Below the pieces are notes generated by a model. The model was given only the letters and a program-made list of their open reading frames with translations, was not told the DNA's origin and did not search any database. Positions 40,456 through 48,751 of a stretch of DNA of 64,000 nucleotides are shown here, one piece after another. The DNA comes from DASXTC01 sp036505635 (GTDB taxonomy: Bacteria > Acidobacteriota > Polarisedimenticolia > JACPZX01 > DASXTC01). Numbering within the stretch: position 1 is the first letter of the stretch; each line of letters starts with the position of its first letter. The DNA is taken from the NCBI GenBank assembly GCA_036505635.1, contig DASXTC010000021.1, positions 124,001 to 188,000 of the forward strand. Reading direction: 5' to 3'. Made by a program: the position numbers and the translations under genes.

Positions 40456-40747
40456 CCGTGACCGCCTACTTGTTAGTCTCTCGGTCGATCAGGGTTGCCC
40501 GTCCGCTGGGCGTGGATCGACGAATGCCGGCGGACGAGAACCTACTGCTGTTGGAACCGGCCGGAGAGGCAATGGATGGCGGAAAAGACACGGCGAAGAT
40601 ACCGGTCGCCAAGCGAACACGCTGCGAGTGCGGCTCCGCGCATCCGGCGCCGGCGAGAGCCGGGTCCCAGGACAAGACGGGGCCTCACGGACGCCAAGGT
40701 CGCCGCGGGAAGGATCGATCGGCGCGCGGAACGTCGATCACGCATCG
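40456..40747. other. intergenic region without recognisable gene
   Basis: About 290 bp between the small lipoprotein and the sucC promoter. Short open frames occur on both strands, but they lack ribosome sites and resemble no protein family. No repeat or hairpin with a T-run stands out. Confidence 0.4.
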
Positions 40748-40777
40748 TTGACCCCGCCGGTGAGCCACTCCTATAAT
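40748..40777 (+). promoter_or_regulatory. predicted strong promoter for sucCD-ndk
   Basis: TTGACC at 40748-40753, 18 bases, then a consensus TATAAT at 40772-40777. Transcription would begin near 40784, 22 bases before the sucC ATG; GAGAGGAG lies in that leader. Confidence 0.7.
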
Positions 40778-40805
40778 GACGGCTCCCCGAGAGGAGCCCC
40801 ATCCG

Positions 40806-41987
40806 ATGAAGATTCACGAGTACCAGGCCAAGGTCCTGTTCCGCCGGTTCGACGTCGCGGTGCCGCGCGGCGAAGTCGCGGGCACCCCCTCCGAGGCGCG
40901 CGACATCGCCCGCCATCTCGGCGGACGCGTCGTCGTCAAGGCGCAGATCCACGCGGGAGGGCGCGGCAAGGGAGGAGGCGTCAAGCTGGCCGCAACCGCC
41001 GAGGAGGCCGAGTCGATCGCCCGCGCCATGCTCGGCATGCGTCTGGTCACGCATCAGACCGACCCCGAAGGCAAGGTCGTCCAGCGCCTGCTCGTCGAGG
41101 AGGCGATCGACCGGGAGCGCGAGCTGTACCTTGGGGTCGTCATCGACCGCTCCTCCAACCGGCCCGTGATGATGGCCTCCAGCGCGGGGGGCATGGACAT
41201 CGAGGAGGTCGCGGCGAAGACCCCGCACCTCATCCTCAAGGAGCCGATCGACCCGGCGGCGGGGTTCCAGCCCTTCCAGGCTCGCAAGCTGGCCTTCGGC
41301 CTGGGGCTCGCCGGGCCGCTTCTTCCGAGGGCCACGAAGATCATGACGAACGTCTACCGGGCCTTCGAGGCCACCGACGCCTCGCTCGTCGAGGTCAACC
41401 CGCTCATCACGACGAGGTCGGGCGACGTGCTGGCGCTGGACGCCAAGATGACCTTCGACGACAACGCGCTCTACCGTCATCCCGACATCAAGGAGCTGCG
41501 CGACCTGACCGAGGAGGAGCCGCTCGAGGTCGAGGCCTCCCGCTTCTCCCTCAACTACATCAAGCTCAACGGCAACGTAGGGTGCATGGTCAACGGGGCG
41601 GGCCTCGCGATGGCCACCATGGACATCATCAAGCTGGCGGGAGGGGAGCCCGCCAACTTCCTCGACGTGGGAGGGGGCGCCACCGCCGAGCAGGTGACCA
41701 ACGCGTTCCGCATCATCCTCTCCGACGCGCACGTCAGGGCGGTCCTCATCAACATCTTCGGCGGGATCATGCGCTGCGACATCGTGGCGACCGGCGTCGT
41801 CCAGGCGGCTTCCCAGGTGGGGGTAAAGGTGCCGGTGGTCGTGAGGCTGGAGGGCACCAACAAAGAGGAAGGCCGCCGCATCCTGACCGACTCGGGCCTG
41901 AACTTCACCGTGGCCGACGGGATGAAGGACGCCGCAGAGAAGGTTGTGCGTCTGGCCGGCGCCGCTCCGGCGGGACGCGCCCGATGA
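40806..41987 (+). CDS. sucC: succinyl-CoA synthetase beta subunit
   Basis: 393 residues, typical. The N-terminal MKIHEYQAKVLF and VVKAQIHAGGRGKGGGVK belong to the ATP-grasp nucleotide-binding half. EVNPLITTRSGDVLALDAKM carries metal-binding residues, and the CoA-ligase half has GAGLAMATMDIIKLAGG and INIFGGIMRCDIVA. It makes ATP or GTP from succinyl-CoA together with SucD. The start is the ATG after GAGAGGAG, a few codons inside a longer open frame. Stop overlaps sucD (ATGA). Confidence 0.97.
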   Translation: MKIHEYQAKVLFRRFDVAVPRGEVAGTPSEARDIARHLGGRVVVKAQIHAGGRGKGGGVKLAATAEEAESIARAMLGMRLVTHQTDPEGKVVQRLLVEEAIDRERELYLGVVIDRSSNRPVMMASSAGGMDIEEVAAKTPHLILKEPIDPAAGFQPFQARKLAFGLGLAGPLLPRATKIMTNVYRAFEATDASLVEVNPLITTRSGDVLALDAKMTFDDNALYRHPDIKELRDLTEEEPLEVEASRFSLNYIKLNGNVGCMVNGAGLAMATMDIIKLAGGEPANFLDVGGGATAEQVTNAFRIILSDAHVRAVLINIFGGIMRCDIVATGVVQAASQVGVKVPVVVRLEGTNKEEGRRILTDSGLNFTVADGMKDAAEKVVRLAGAAPAGRAR

Positions 41988-42865
41988 GCATCCTGGTCGA
42001 TCAGAAGAGCCGCATCGCGGTGCAGGGGCTCACCGGCAAGGAGGGGACCTTCCACGCCCGCGCGTGCAAGGCCTACTTCGACACGAAGGTCGTGGCCGGC
42101 GTGACTCCCGGCAAGGGGGGCCAGTCGGTGGACGGTATCCCCGTATACGACACCGCGGCGGAGGCGGCGGACAGGCAGCGCGTCAACGTTTCGCTCATCT
42201 TCGTGCCGCCGGCCGCAGCCGCCGACGCGATCCTGGAGGCGGCCGCGGCGGAGATCGATCTCGTCGTCTGCATCAGCGAGGGGATTCCCACGCTCGACAT
42301 GGTCCGCGTCAAGGAGTACCTGGGCAGGCGCACCACGCGCCTGATCGGGCCCAACTGTCCGGGGATCATCTCCCCCGAGCGCGCCAAGGTGGGGATCATG
42401 CCGGGCGCCATTCACAAGCTCGGGCCGGTGGGCGTGGTCTCTCGCAGCGGGACGCTCACCTACGAGGGGGTCGATCAGCTCACCCGGCGCGGCATCGGCC
42501 AGAGCACCTGCATCGGCATCGGGGGCGATCCGATCATCGGTACCAGTTTCATCGACGCGCTCGCGCTGTTCCAGAAGGACCCGGAGACCAGGTGCATCCT
42601 GATGATCGGTGAGATCGGCGGCACGGCCGAGGAGGAGGCCGCCGACTTCATCAGACGCGAGGTTTCAATACCCGTGGTGGCCTTCGTGGCCGGGAGCACG
42701 GCCCCCCCGGGCAAGCGGATGGGGCACGCCGGGGCCATCATCGCCGGCGGGCACGGCACGGCAGCCGAGAAGATCGAGGCGCTGCGCGCGGCCGGCATCA
42801 CGGTGGCCGAGAGCCCGGCGACGTTGGGCGAGACGGTCGAGAAGGTCATTCGGAACGGAGGGTAA
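41984..42865 (+). CDS. sucD: succinyl-CoA synthetase alpha subunit
   Basis: 293 residues. The CoA-binding domain has VQGLTGKEGTFHA and VAGVTPGKGG; RLIGPNCPGIISPERAKVGIMPG is the signature 1 region; the active-site histidine that carries phosphate is in GKRMGHAGAIIAGGHGTA. Four-base overlap with sucC gives equal synthesis of the two subunits of this citric-acid-cycle enzyme. Confidence 0.97.
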   Translation: MSILVDQKSRIAVQGLTGKEGTFHARACKAYFDTKVVAGVTPGKGGQSVDGIPVYDTAAEAADRQRVNVSLIFVPPAAAADAILEAAAAEIDLVVCISEGIPTLDMVRVKEYLGRRTTRLIGPNCPGIISPERAKVGIMPGAIHKLGPVGVVSRSGTLTYEGVDQLTRRGIGQSTCIGIGGDPIIGTSFIDALALFQKDPETRCILMIGEIGGTAEEEAADFIRREVSIPVVAFVAGSTAPPGKRMGHAGAIIAGGHGTAAEKIEALRAAGITVAESPATLGETVEKVIRNGG

Positions 42866-42872
42866 ACCCGGA

Positions 42873-43289
42873 ATGCATCAGCGCACTTTGACCATCATAA
42901 AGCCGGACGGCATCCAGCAGCGCGTGGCCGGCGACGTCATCGGGCACTTCGAGAGGGCGGGCTTCCGGATCGCGGCCGCCCGGCTCGTCCATCTCACGAA
43001 GGCCGAGGCCGAGGGGTTCTACGCCGTGCACCGCGAACGCCCGTTCTTCGCGAGCTTGACCGCCTTCATGGCGTCCGGCCCCTGCATGCCGATGGTGCTC
43101 GAAGGCGAGGAGGTCATCGCGCGGCTCCGGACCTTGATGGGGGCCACGGACCCGGCCAGGGCCGACGCGGGCACGATCCGCAAGTTGTACGCCTCGTCGG
43201 TGGAGCGCAACATCGTCCACGGCTCCGACTCGCCCGAGTCGGCCGTCACGGAGATCCGCTACTTCTTCAGCGATCTGGATCTCGTCTGA
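42873..43289 (+). CDS. ndk: nucleoside diphosphate kinase
   Basis: 138 residues. RTLTIIKPDGIQQRVAGD at the start and the active-site histidine in NIVHGSDSPESAVTEI near the end are invariant NDK features. It transfers gamma phosphate among nucleotides and follows sucD by seven bases, which fits the known partnership of succinyl-CoA synthetase and NDK. Beyond its stop, ACGGGG (near 43300) can pair with CCCCGT to form a GC hairpin without a T-run, a weak terminator candidate. Confidence 0.97.
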   Translation: MHQRTLTIIKPDGIQQRVAGDVIGHFERAGFRIAAARLVHLTKAEAEGFYAVHRERPFFASLTAFMASGPCMPMVLEGEEVIARLRTLMGATDPARADAGTIRKLYASSVERNIVHGSDSPESAVTEIRYFFSDLDLV

Positions 43290-43331
43290 GATCGGTGCGA
43301 ACGGGGATGGGTCCCGCCCCGTCATGGCGCC

Positions 43332-43360
43332 TTGACAGGCCCGCCCCGGGATGATACCGT
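43332..43360 (+). promoter_or_regulatory. predicted promoter for the PerR-like/rubrerythrin operon
   Basis: TTGACA at 43332-43337, 17 bases and TACCGT at 43355-43360. The -35 is perfect, the -10 weak, as expected for a promoter under control. The operator-like repeat begins nine bases further on. Confidence 0.5.
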
Positions 43361-43368
43361 CCCGCACC

Positions 43369-43383
43369 TGAGAATGATTCCTA
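43369..43383 (+). promoter_or_regulatory. PerR/Fur-type box
   Basis: TGAGAATGATTCCTA is a 7-1-7 inverted repeat (five of seven pairs match, including the perfect core GAAT-G-ATTC). It resembles PerR/Fur boxes and sits just downstream of the predicted transcription start and 19 bases before the regulator gene, so autoregulation is likely. Confidence 0.6.
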
Positions 43384-43402
43384 AAAAAGAGGGAGCCGCG
43401 AC

Positions 43403-43858
43403 GTGAGAGACCAGGGACGGGCGCTCGAGGCGTTCGCCGGCGCGTGCCGGTCGAGGGGGCTCAGCGTGACCCATCAGCGCCAGGCGGTCTACGAGGCGGT
43501 GCTGGGCAGCCGCGAGCACCCGGACGCCGAGGAGATCTTCCGCGTGGTCAAGGCCAGCGTCCCGACCATCTCGCGGGGCACCGTCTACAGGACCCTCGAG
43601 ACCCTCAGGCAGGTCGGGCTGGTCACCGACGTGAGCCGAGCGCGGGGCACCGCGCGTTTCGAGGCGGCCCTCGAGCCGCACCACCACCTCGTCTGCCTCG
43701 GCTGCAACAAGATCATGGACCTGCACGACGAGTCGCTCAACCGCCTGCGGGTCGCGCCACCGGTGGACGGGGCGTTCGAGGTGACCGGGTATCAGATCCA
43801 GTTCGTGGGGTACTGCAGGAGCTGCAGGAGCCGCAAGACGAAGCCACAATCCAGGTGA
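43403..43858 (+). CDS. Fur-family regulator, PerR-like
   Basis: 151 residues from GTG 43403 with a GAGGGAG site. The DNA-binding winged helix is TVYRTLETLRQVGLV. The regulatory metal site is in HHHLVCLGCNKI (C98, C101), with a second CxxC at C138 and C141 making the structural zinc site. Followed by rubrerythrin and behind a Fur-type box, it is most likely a peroxide sensor of the PerR kind, not an iron-only Fur. The call depends on context. Confidence 0.85.
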   Translation: MRDQGRALEAFAGACRSRGLSVTHQRQAVYEAVLGSREHPDAEEIFRVVKASVPTISRGTVYRTLETLRQVGLVTDVSRARGTARFEAALEPHHHLVCLGCNKIMDLHDESLNRLRVAPPVDGAFEVTGYQIQFVGYCRSCRSRKTKPQSR

Positions 43859-43871
43859 ATGGAGGACGGGT

Positions 43872-44297
43872 ATGGCCAAGGAGCTCAAGGGCACGAAGAC
43901 GCACGACAATCTCAAGGATGCCTTCGCCGGCGAGTCGCAGGCGAACCGCCGGTACATGTACTTCGCGAAGGTGGCTGACATCGAAGGGTTCCCCGACGTG
44001 GCCGGTCTCTTCCGCGACACCGCGGACGGCGAGACGGGCCACGCGCACGGGCACCTCGATTACCTCAAGCAGGTCGGCGACCCGGCCACCGGCGAGCCGA
44101 TCGGCAGCACCGACAAGAACCTCAGGTCGGCGATCGCCGGCGAGACGTACGAGTACACCCAGATGTATCCGGGGATGGCCAAGATGGCGCGCGAGGAAGG
44201 CTTCGGCGATATCGCGGACTGGTTCGAGACCCTGGCGCGCGCGGAGAAGTCCCACGCGGGCCGGTTCACCCGCGGACTCGACACGCTCGGCAAGTAA
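43872..44297 (+). CDS. rubrerythrin-type diiron protein without rubredoxin domain
   Basis: 141 residues. The ferritin-like four-helix bundle shows the diiron ligands FAGESQANRRYMYF, GETGHAHGHL, AGETYEYTQMYPGM and ARAEKSHAGRF. The C-terminal rubredoxin domain of classical rubrerythrin (two CxxC) is missing, so it is of the short sulerythrin/erythrin type and needs an outside electron donor. The role is peroxide reduction. It follows the PerR-like gene by 13 bases and precedes an iron-sulfur oxidoreductase that may be that donor. Confidence 0.9.
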   Translation: MAKELKGTKTHDNLKDAFAGESQANRRYMYFAKVADIEGFPDVAGLFRDTADGETGHAHGHLDYLKQVGDPATGEPIGSTDKNLRSAIAGETYEYTQMYPGMAKMAREEGFGDIADWFETLARAEKSHAGRFTRGLDTLGK

Positions 44298-44339
44298 CGC
44301 ACCTCGGTCACGTGAGGACAACGGACGCGGAGGGAGGCG

Positions 44340-45608
44340 GTGGCGGACCCGATCGTCTATGACATCCGGAGCCCGGACTACCTCGACGGCCGGGCCGTCG
44401 AGAAAGAGATGCGCCGGGTTTTCGACGTCTGCGCCGGGTGCCGTCGATGCCTTCCTCTGTGTCCCTCGTTTCCCGACCTGTTCGACAGGATCGACGGCAA
44501 CCCCACCCAGGACGTCGAGGGGCTCACCAGCGCCGACATGCGCAACGTCGTCGACCTGTGCTACCAGTGCAAGCTCTGCTACAACCACTGCCCCTACCAT
44601 CCGCCGCACCGGTGGATGCTCGATTTCCCCAGGCTGATGCTGCGCTCGCGCGCCGCGCGCGCGGCCAAGGAAGGCGTCCCCGCGCAGGACCGGATCCTCG
44701 GTCTGGCCGACGCCGTGGGGAAGATAGGCTCGCTCCTCGCGCCGCTGTCGAACTGGGCCAACCGGTTTCGACTCAACCGGGTCCTCATGGAATCGACCCT
44801 CGGCATCCACCGGGACCGCAACCTTCCCCTGTTCCACCGTCGCACCTTCTCGAAGTGGTTCAGGCGCAAGCGGGCGAAGGCCGCCGGGGCCGCACAGGCG
44901 AAGGTGGCGCTGTTCGCCACGTGCTCGGTGGAGTACAACGAGCCCGACATCGGCCGCGCCGCCGTCGAGGTGCTGGAGCGAAATCACGTGGACGTGTCGC
45001 TGCCGGAGCAGCGCTGCTGCGGGATGCCGTTTCTGGACGGCGGCGACCTGAAGAAGGCCCTCGTCAACGCCCGGCGCAACGTGGCCTCGCTCCACCGGGC
45101 GGTGCGGGAGGGACGCGACATCGTCGTGCCGGGCCCCACCTGCTCGTTCATGATCCGCCAGGAGTATCCGCACATGCTGGGCACCGGCGAAGCGCGCGAG
45201 GTGGCGGCCCGGACCTTCGATATCAGCGAGTACCTGATGAAGCGCCACAAGGAGGGCGGGCTCGACACGGACTTCAAGGCGCCGATAGGCAAGGTGGCCT
45301 ACCACCTGCCCTGCCACCTCAAGGCGCAGAACATCGGGTACAAGTCCCGCGACCTGATGGCGCTCGTTCCGGGAACCCAGGTCGAGATGGCCGACCATTG
45401 CTCGGGCGTGGACGGCACCTGGGGCTTCAAGAAGCAGTACTTCGATCTTTCCCTGAAGGTGGCCGCGCCGCTCCTCGAGCAGCTGGACGCCGCGCGGGCC
45501 GACGTGACGGCTTCCGACTGCCCGCTGGCCTGCATGCAGATCGAAAAGGGGCGCGGCGTCCGGCCCCTTCACCCGGTGCAGATCCTCAGAAAGGCCTACG
45601 GCAAGTAG
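44340..45608 (+). CDS. CCG-domain iron-sulfur oxidoreductase (GlpC/HdrD-like)
   Basis: 422 residues. Two 4Fe-4S motifs stand near the N-terminus: CAGCRRCLPLC and CYQCKLCYNHC. Two cysteine-rich CCG-type domains follow: ATCSVEYN...RCCGMPFLDGG, and a C-terminal one with HLPCHLKAQNIG and HCSGVDGTWGF. The family includes GlpC and heterodisulfide reductase subunits and moves electrons between quinones, thiols and partners. The GTG start has a GGAGG site. Next to rubrerythrin it plausibly delivers electrons for peroxide reduction; this is inference. Confidence 0.88.
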   Translation: MADPIVYDIRSPDYLDGRAVEKEMRRVFDVCAGCRRCLPLCPSFPDLFDRIDGNPTQDVEGLTSADMRNVVDLCYQCKLCYNHCPYHPPHRWMLDFPRLMLRSRAARAAKEGVPAQDRILGLADAVGKIGSLLAPLSNWANRFRLNRVLMESTLGIHRDRNLPLFHRRTFSKWFRRKRAKAAGAAQAKVALFATCSVEYNEPDIGRAAVEVLERNHVDVSLPEQRCCGMPFLDGGDLKKALVNARRNVASLHRAVREGRDIVVPGPTCSFMIRQEYPHMLGTGEAREVAARTFDISEYLMKRHKEGGLDTDFKAPIGKVAYHLPCHLKAQNIGYKSRDLMALVPGTQVEMADHCSGVDGTWGFKKQYFDLSLKVAAPLLEQLDAARADVTASDCPLACMQIEKGRGVRPLHPVQILRKAYGK

Positions 45609-45619
45609 GAGAGGAGCCC

Positions 45620-46216
45620 ATGCGAAGGCTGACGTTGGCGGACCTGACGGCGCCGGGGGAGTACGAGAGGACCCGCGCCGAGTTCCGCCGCCGGATCATC
45701 GAGCTCAAGCGCCACCGCCGCGTGACGGTGGGAGACCGGGTCAGCCTCGTGTTCGAGAACCGCGAGACCGCGCTGTCGCAGGTGCAGGAGATGGTCCGCG
45801 CCGAGAGGATCGTGGAGCCCGAGAAGATTCAGTTCGAGATCGACACCTACAACGCGCTGATCCCGGAGCCGGGCGGCCTGTCGGCGACCCTCTTCATCGA
45901 GATCACGACGGCGCCCGACCTGCGTGCGGAGCTGGACCGCTTCATCGGGCTGGACCGTCCCGGCACCGTCTTCTTCGACCTGGGGAAGGCGGGGCGCGTG
46001 GAGGGGGCCTTCGAGAAAGGGCACAGCGACGCGCAGCGGATCAGCGCCGTCCACTACGTGACCTTCGACTTCACACCGGACCAGCGGCGGGCATTCATGG
46101 AGGCGGCCGGAGCGGGGAGCAGCCTCTCGCTCGCGATCGAGCATCCCAACTACCGCCACCGTGCGGTGGTGAGCGAGGAGGTCCTCAAGTCGCTCGCCGA
46201 AGATCTCATGCCGTGA
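45620..46216 (+). CDS. DUF3501 family protein
   Basis: 198 residues. RRLTLADLTAPGEYERTRAEFRRRIIELKRHRRVTVGD, VSLVFENRETALSQVQEMVRAERI and YVTFDFTPDQRRAFM match DUF3501, which I know mainly as a neighbour of rubrerythrin and CCG-domain genes. No metal motif or known fold is obvious. AGGAGAGGAG precedes the ATG. Its stop overlaps the phosphopantetheinyl transferase start. Function unknown; likely an accessory of the peroxide-defence module. Confidence 0.85.
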   Translation: MRRLTLADLTAPGEYERTRAEFRRRIIELKRHRRVTVGDRVSLVFENRETALSQVQEMVRAERIVEPEKIQFEIDTYNALIPEPGGLSATLFIEITTAPDLRAELDRFIGLDRPGTVFFDLGKAGRVEGAFEKGHSDAQRISAVHYVTFDFTPDQRRAFMEAAGAGSSLSLAIEHPNYRHRAVVSEEVLKSLAEDLMP

Positions 46217-46893
46217 TGTGGAGGACCACCCTTCGAGGGCCCGCCGGCGGGCCGGAGGCCATCCCCGTCTGCCTGGTCTCTCCTCGGGAGGCCGGCCGGG
46301 CCGGCGCGCTCCGCGCCCTCTCGCCGCGCGAGAGGGCCCTCATGAGGCGGCGCGCCGCGCCACCCGCCCAGGCCCGGGCAGACTTCCTCGCCGGACGGCT
46401 CGCCGCCCGCGAGCTCCTGGGGCCTGGCTTCGAGGTCCTCAATGGGAAGCAGGGCGAGCCGGTTGTCGCCGCGCTTGGCGGAGGCGCGGCCCGCGTCGCG
46501 TTGTCGATCGCGCACAGCCGCGGGTTCGGGATGGCGGGGATCAGCGCCGGGAGGGGCTGGGCCATCGGCGTGGACGTGGAGTCTAGAAACGCCATGTCCG
46601 AGAACCTCACGTCGCGGGTGCTCACGCGGCGGGAGCTGCGCCGCGTGGCGAGGGCCGGCGCCGCCGGCCGGGGCCGCGCCGCGCTGGAGCACTGGGTCCT
46701 CAAGGAGGCGGCGCTCAAGACGATGCGCGGGCACGCGGGGGTGGGGCTGCTGCGCACCCCCGGCGCCATCGAGGTCGTGCGGCTGAGCAGGCGGGGATGG
46801 GGGCGCGTCAAGATGCCCGGCGGGGGTCAGGCGCGCGGCAGGCTGATCGCGAGATCGGGGGTCACGATGGCGGTGGTGCTGGCGCCGAGGTGA
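46213..46893 (+). CDS. 4'-phosphopantetheinyl transferase superfamily protein
   Basis: 226 residues. LSIAHSRGFG, WAIGVDVESRN and HWVLKEAALKTMRG are the three Sfp/EntD-type motifs (basic residue, Mg-binding aspartate pair, and Glu-Lys helix). It attaches the phosphopantetheine arm to carrier proteins. It could serve the specialised acyl pathway at the left end of the window or another carrier protein. The start is a GTG overlapping the DUF3501 stop; ATG at 46216 is possible. It converges on and overlaps the next gene by 32 bases. Confidence 0.85.
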   Translation: MMWRTTLRGPAGGPEAIPVCLVSPREAGRAGALRALSPRERALMRRRAAPPAQARADFLAGRLAARELLGPGFEVLNGKQGEPVVAALGGGAARVALSIAHSRGFGMAGISAGRGWAIGVDVESRNAMSENLTSRVLTRRELRRVARAGAAGRGRAALEHWVLKEAALKTMRGHAGVGLLRTPGAIEVVRLSRRGWGRVKMPGGGQARGRLIARSGVTMAVVLAPR

Positions 46894-47530
46894 GCTCCGG
46901 GGGGATCGCCGCGGCCACGCCTCGGGCCACCTCCTCCAGCCGGCCATCGAACCCGTGGCCGGCGCCCGCCACGGGGATCACCTTCGCACCGGCCGGCAAC
47001 GTCGCGGCGAAGGCCATGACGTCCGCCAGCGGGCCGAAGCGGTCCAGCTCCCCCTGGATGATCGACAGCGGCTTGAGGCTTTGCCTCAGGAAGTCGAAGT
47101 CGTACAGCGAAACCGGGAGCCCGATTCCGATCATCGCCGACACCCTGTCGGCGCCGGACCCCGCCTTGAGTCCGGCGAAGGCGCCGAAGGAGTATCCCGC
47201 GACGAGGATCGGCGCCGCGGGGAACCGCCCGGCCAGATAGTCGAGGACGGCCCTCACGTCGTCCTGTTCCCCGTGTCCCGTGTCGTGTCTGCCCTCGCTC
47301 AGCCCCACCCCACGGAAATTGAAACGCAGCACCGGGAGCCCGGCCCGGGACAGCGCCCCGGCCGCGGCGTGCACGACCTTGTTGTGCATCGTGCCGCCGA
47401 AGAGTGGATGCGGATGGCACACTACGGCCGCGGCCGGTGGCGGCTCCGAGGCCTGCCCGCCGGAGGGGTGCTTGATCATGCACTCGATCCGGCCGGCGGG
47501 ACCATCCAGGAAGACTGGCTCGATCCTCAT
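46862..47530 (-). CDS. alpha/beta hydrolase (COG2945-type)
   Basis: 222 residues from ATG 47530; a GTG at 47551 is an alternative. CHPHPLFGGTMHNKV is the oxyanion-side motif of this subgroup, VLRFNFRGVGLSEG follows, the nucleophile is in VAGYSFGAFAG, and the histidine is in GAGHGFDG. Proteins like this are often called dienelactone-hydrolase-like; the natural ester is unknown. Confidence 0.87.
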   Translation of the reverse strand: MRIEPVFLDGPAGRIECMIKHPSGGQASEPPPAAAVVCHPHPLFGGTMHNKVVHAAAGALSRAGLPVLRFNFRGVGLSEGRHDTGHGEQDDVRAVLDYLAGRFPAAPILVAGYSFGAFAGLKAGSGADRVSAMIGIGLPVSLYDFDFLRQSLKPLSIIQGELDRFGPLADVMAFAATLPAGAKVIPVAGAGHGFDGRLEEVARGVAAAIPPELTSAPAPPPS

Positions 47531-47571
47531 GCGGGTGGGCGAGGGTACCACGAGAGGCCCTTTCCCGGTCC

Positions 47572-47610
47572 TTGACGTGGTGATGTCATGATGATATCAT
47601 TACGACATCA
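47572..47610 (+). promoter_or_regulatory. promoter and palindromic operator of the SPFH-Arc operon
   Basis: TTGACG at 47572-47577, 17 bases and TATCAT at 47595-47600 form the promoter. Over it lies an imperfect 30-base palindrome (47581-47610): outer arms TGATGTC and GACATCA, with a perfect 10-base core ATGATATCAT (47591-47600) that contains the -10. A dimeric or tetrameric repressor bound here would block transcription. The second gene of the operon encodes an Arc-type repressor. Confidence 0.65.
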
Positions 47611-47626
47611 CATGGGAGGACCATCG

Positions 47627-48496
47627 ATGATCAAGGAGAGGGAACGTACCGTACCGTCCGGCTTCGCGGCGCTGGCCCTGCTGGTCCCGGCGCTGGTGGT
47701 GCTCGTCTACGTCTTTGTCCGCGCGTGCATCGCCGAGCACGTCGGTCAGGCGGTCTCCTTCGGCCTGGTCGGGCTGGCCGACGCAGTGTGTCTGTTCGGC
47801 TTCTTCATGGTCAACCCCAACGAGGCGCGCGTGCTGCAGCTCTTCGGCAAGTACGCCGGCACCGTGAAGGCGCCGGGCCTGCGCTGGGCGAACCCCTTCT
47901 ACACGAAGAGGCGCGTCTCGCAGAGGATCCGCAACTTCGAGAGCGCGCGGCTCAAGGTCAACGACACCGACGGCAATCCGGTCGAGATCGCGGCCGTCAT
48001 CGTGTGGAAGGTCGTCGACACGGCGGAGGCGATCTTCGAGGTGGACAACTTCGATAACTACGTCCACGTGCAGAGCGAGGCGGCCCTGAGGAACCTCGCC
48101 ACCAGCTACCCCTACGACACGCACGTGGAGGGGCACATGTCGCTGCGCGGAAACACGGCCGAAATCGCCGAGCACCTCAAGACCGAGATCCAGGCGAGGC
48201 TCACGAAGGCGGGCGTGGAGATCATCGAGTCCCGGATGAGCCACCTTGCGTATGCGCCCGAGATCGCCTCGGCGATGCTGCAGCGGCAGCAGGCCGGCGC
48301 TGTCGTGGCCGCGCGGACCCGGATCGTCGAGGGGGCGGTGGGGATGGTCCAGATGGCTCTCGACAAGCTCTCCCGCGACCACGTGGTCGAGCTGGACGAG
48401 GAGCGCAAGGCGCAGATGGTCAGCAATCTGCTGGTGGTGCTCTGCGGCCACAGCGGAGCGCAGCCCGTGGTCAACGCCGGCACCATTTACCAATAG
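47627..48496 (+). CDS. SPFH/band-7 membrane protein
   Basis: 289 residues from ATG 47627 with a GGGAGGA site. Two N-terminal hydrophobic segments (~10-28 and ~38-58) are followed by the SPFH domain: FMVNPNEARVLQLFGKYAGTVKAPGLRWANPFY, VNDTDGNPVEIAAVIVWKVVDTAEA, and a long C-terminal helix (~180-250) with LAYAPEIASAMLQRQQA. The family forms large membrane-bound cages. The role of this subgroup, always written with a small Arc-like gene in my memory, is unknown. Confidence 0.9.
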   Translation: MIKERERTVPSGFAALALLVPALVVLVYVFVRACIAEHVGQAVSFGLVGLADAVCLFGFFMVNPNEARVLQLFGKYAGTVKAPGLRWANPFYTKRRVSQRIRNFESARLKVNDTDGNPVEIAAVIVWKVVDTAEAIFEVDNFDNYVHVQSEAALRNLATSYPYDTHVEGHMSLRGNTAEIAEHLKTEIQARLTKAGVEIIESRMSHLAYAPEIASAMLQRQQAGAVVAARTRIVEGAVGMVQMALDKLSRDHVVELDEERKAQMVSNLLVVLCGHSGAQPVVNAGTIYQ

Positions 48497-48500
48497 TCCC

Positions 48501-48713
48501 GTGGCCGAGCGAAGGTCCTTCCTCCTGAGGATCGACGGGGACGTCCTCGACGCGCTGCAGCGCTGGGCGGCCGACGAGCTGCGCAGCCTCAACGGCCAGA
48601 TCGAGTATCTGCTGAGGCGGGAGCTGGCCGATGAGGGGCGCCTCAGAAACCCGCCACCCGGGGGTCCGGCTCCGACCCGGCGCGGGGGCGGACGGCCCCG
48701 GAAGAGCACGTAG
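48501..48713 (+). CDS. Arc-type ribbon-helix-helix DNA-binding protein
   Basis: 70 residues from GTG 48501, four bases after the SPFH stop. RRSFLLRIDGDVLDALQRWAADELRSLNGQIEYLLRREL fits the Arc/MetJ fold: an N-terminal strand (SFLLRI) and two helices, with NGQIEYLL as the second-helix consensus. The C-terminal ~25 residues are Pro/Arg-rich. It probably represses its own operon through the palindrome at 47581-47610. It is too short to be found by length filters. Confidence 0.82.
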   Translation: MAERRSFLLRIDGDVLDALQRWAADELRSLNGQIEYLLRRELADEGRLRNPPPGGPAPTRRGGGRPRKST

Positions 48714-48751
48714 TGTCCTGAGTCTGAAGTCCTGAGGCGAAGGATGCACTC

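Noticed and set aside
36400..40456. Possible integron gene-cassette array
   Set aside because: Gene families and size fit, but no attC-like inverted repeats and no integrase were found between the genes.
40456..40776. Small open frames on both strands before sucC
   Set aside because: No ribosome sites, no recognisable motifs, and one would overlap the sucC promoter.
43290..43331. Rho-independent terminator after ndk
   Set aside because: A GC hairpin (ACGGGG/CCCCGT) is there, but there is no T-run, so it was mentioned only as weak.
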